A stretch of 64,000 nt of DNA, from positions 103,662 to 167,661 of the forward strand of contig BJOX01000127.1 in the NCBI GenBank assembly GCA_009731375.1, in the 5' to 3' direction. Shown one piece after another: positions 63,958-64,000 of this stretch. The position numbers and the translations under genes are program-made. Source of the DNA: Paulinella micropora (lineage: Eukaryota; Cercozoa; Imbricatea; Euglyphida). Each line of letters begins with the position of its first letter. Within the stretch, counting starts at the first letter, position 1. The notes beneath the pieces are model-generated. The model saw only the letters and a program-made list of their open reading frames with translations. It ran no database searches and was not told where the DNA came from.

Positions 63958-64000
63958 CTGTGGATTGGATGGATGGAAAGATAGGTAGGTAGATAGAAAG

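Overview
This is nuclear DNA from a repeat-rich eukaryote, most likely an alga or other protist. The evidence is a long gene with many GT-AG introns, tRNA-derived SINEs, an LTR retrotransposon, very abundant tetranucleotide repeats (GATA, ATGT) and an inserted AT-rich block encoding viral capsid proteins. I cannot name the species. Eleven assembly gaps (nine of exactly 10 N) lie mostly beside homopolymers or simple repeats, so a join across a gap is not proof of linkage.

Layout. 1-2.84 kb: no clear gene except the last exon of a UBC12-like (NEDD8-conjugating) gene on the minus strand. 2.85-9.9 kb: a compact, AT-rich, intronless cluster resembling a polinton-like virus (PLV). It holds a major capsid protein, a frameshifted minor capsid gene, a broken fibre-like gene, a tyrosine-recombinase/telomere-resolvase-like gene and several small ORFs. 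It is followed by tandem repeats and, at 10.0-10.4 kb, a near-perfect 190-bp inverted repeat. 10.4-25 kb: microsatellite DNA with interspersed SINEs, a MITE inside a satellite, foldback repeats and other dispersed repeats. 25.9-41.7 kb: one LTR retrotransposon of about 15.8 kb on the minus strand, with both LTRs, a primer-binding site, a polypurine tract, gag-like/protease/RT/RNase H/integrase regions and an extra ORF after integrase. It is decayed, and the front half of its integrase is inverted. 41.7-45.3 kb: little that is recognisable.

45.3-64 kb: one minus-strand gene, open at its 5' end. I placed 31 exons whose phases agree throughout, giving at least 1,688 residues: armadillo/HEAT-like helical repeats followed by a C-terminal PH-like domain. 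Its introns are built from simple repeats. For about a dozen exons, the exon edge with its splice site is copied, often several times, into the adjacent intron: 5' edges plus acceptors lie upstream and 3' edges plus donors lie downstream. That pattern and the recombinase-plus-palindrome pairing in the viral block are the two most interesting observations here.
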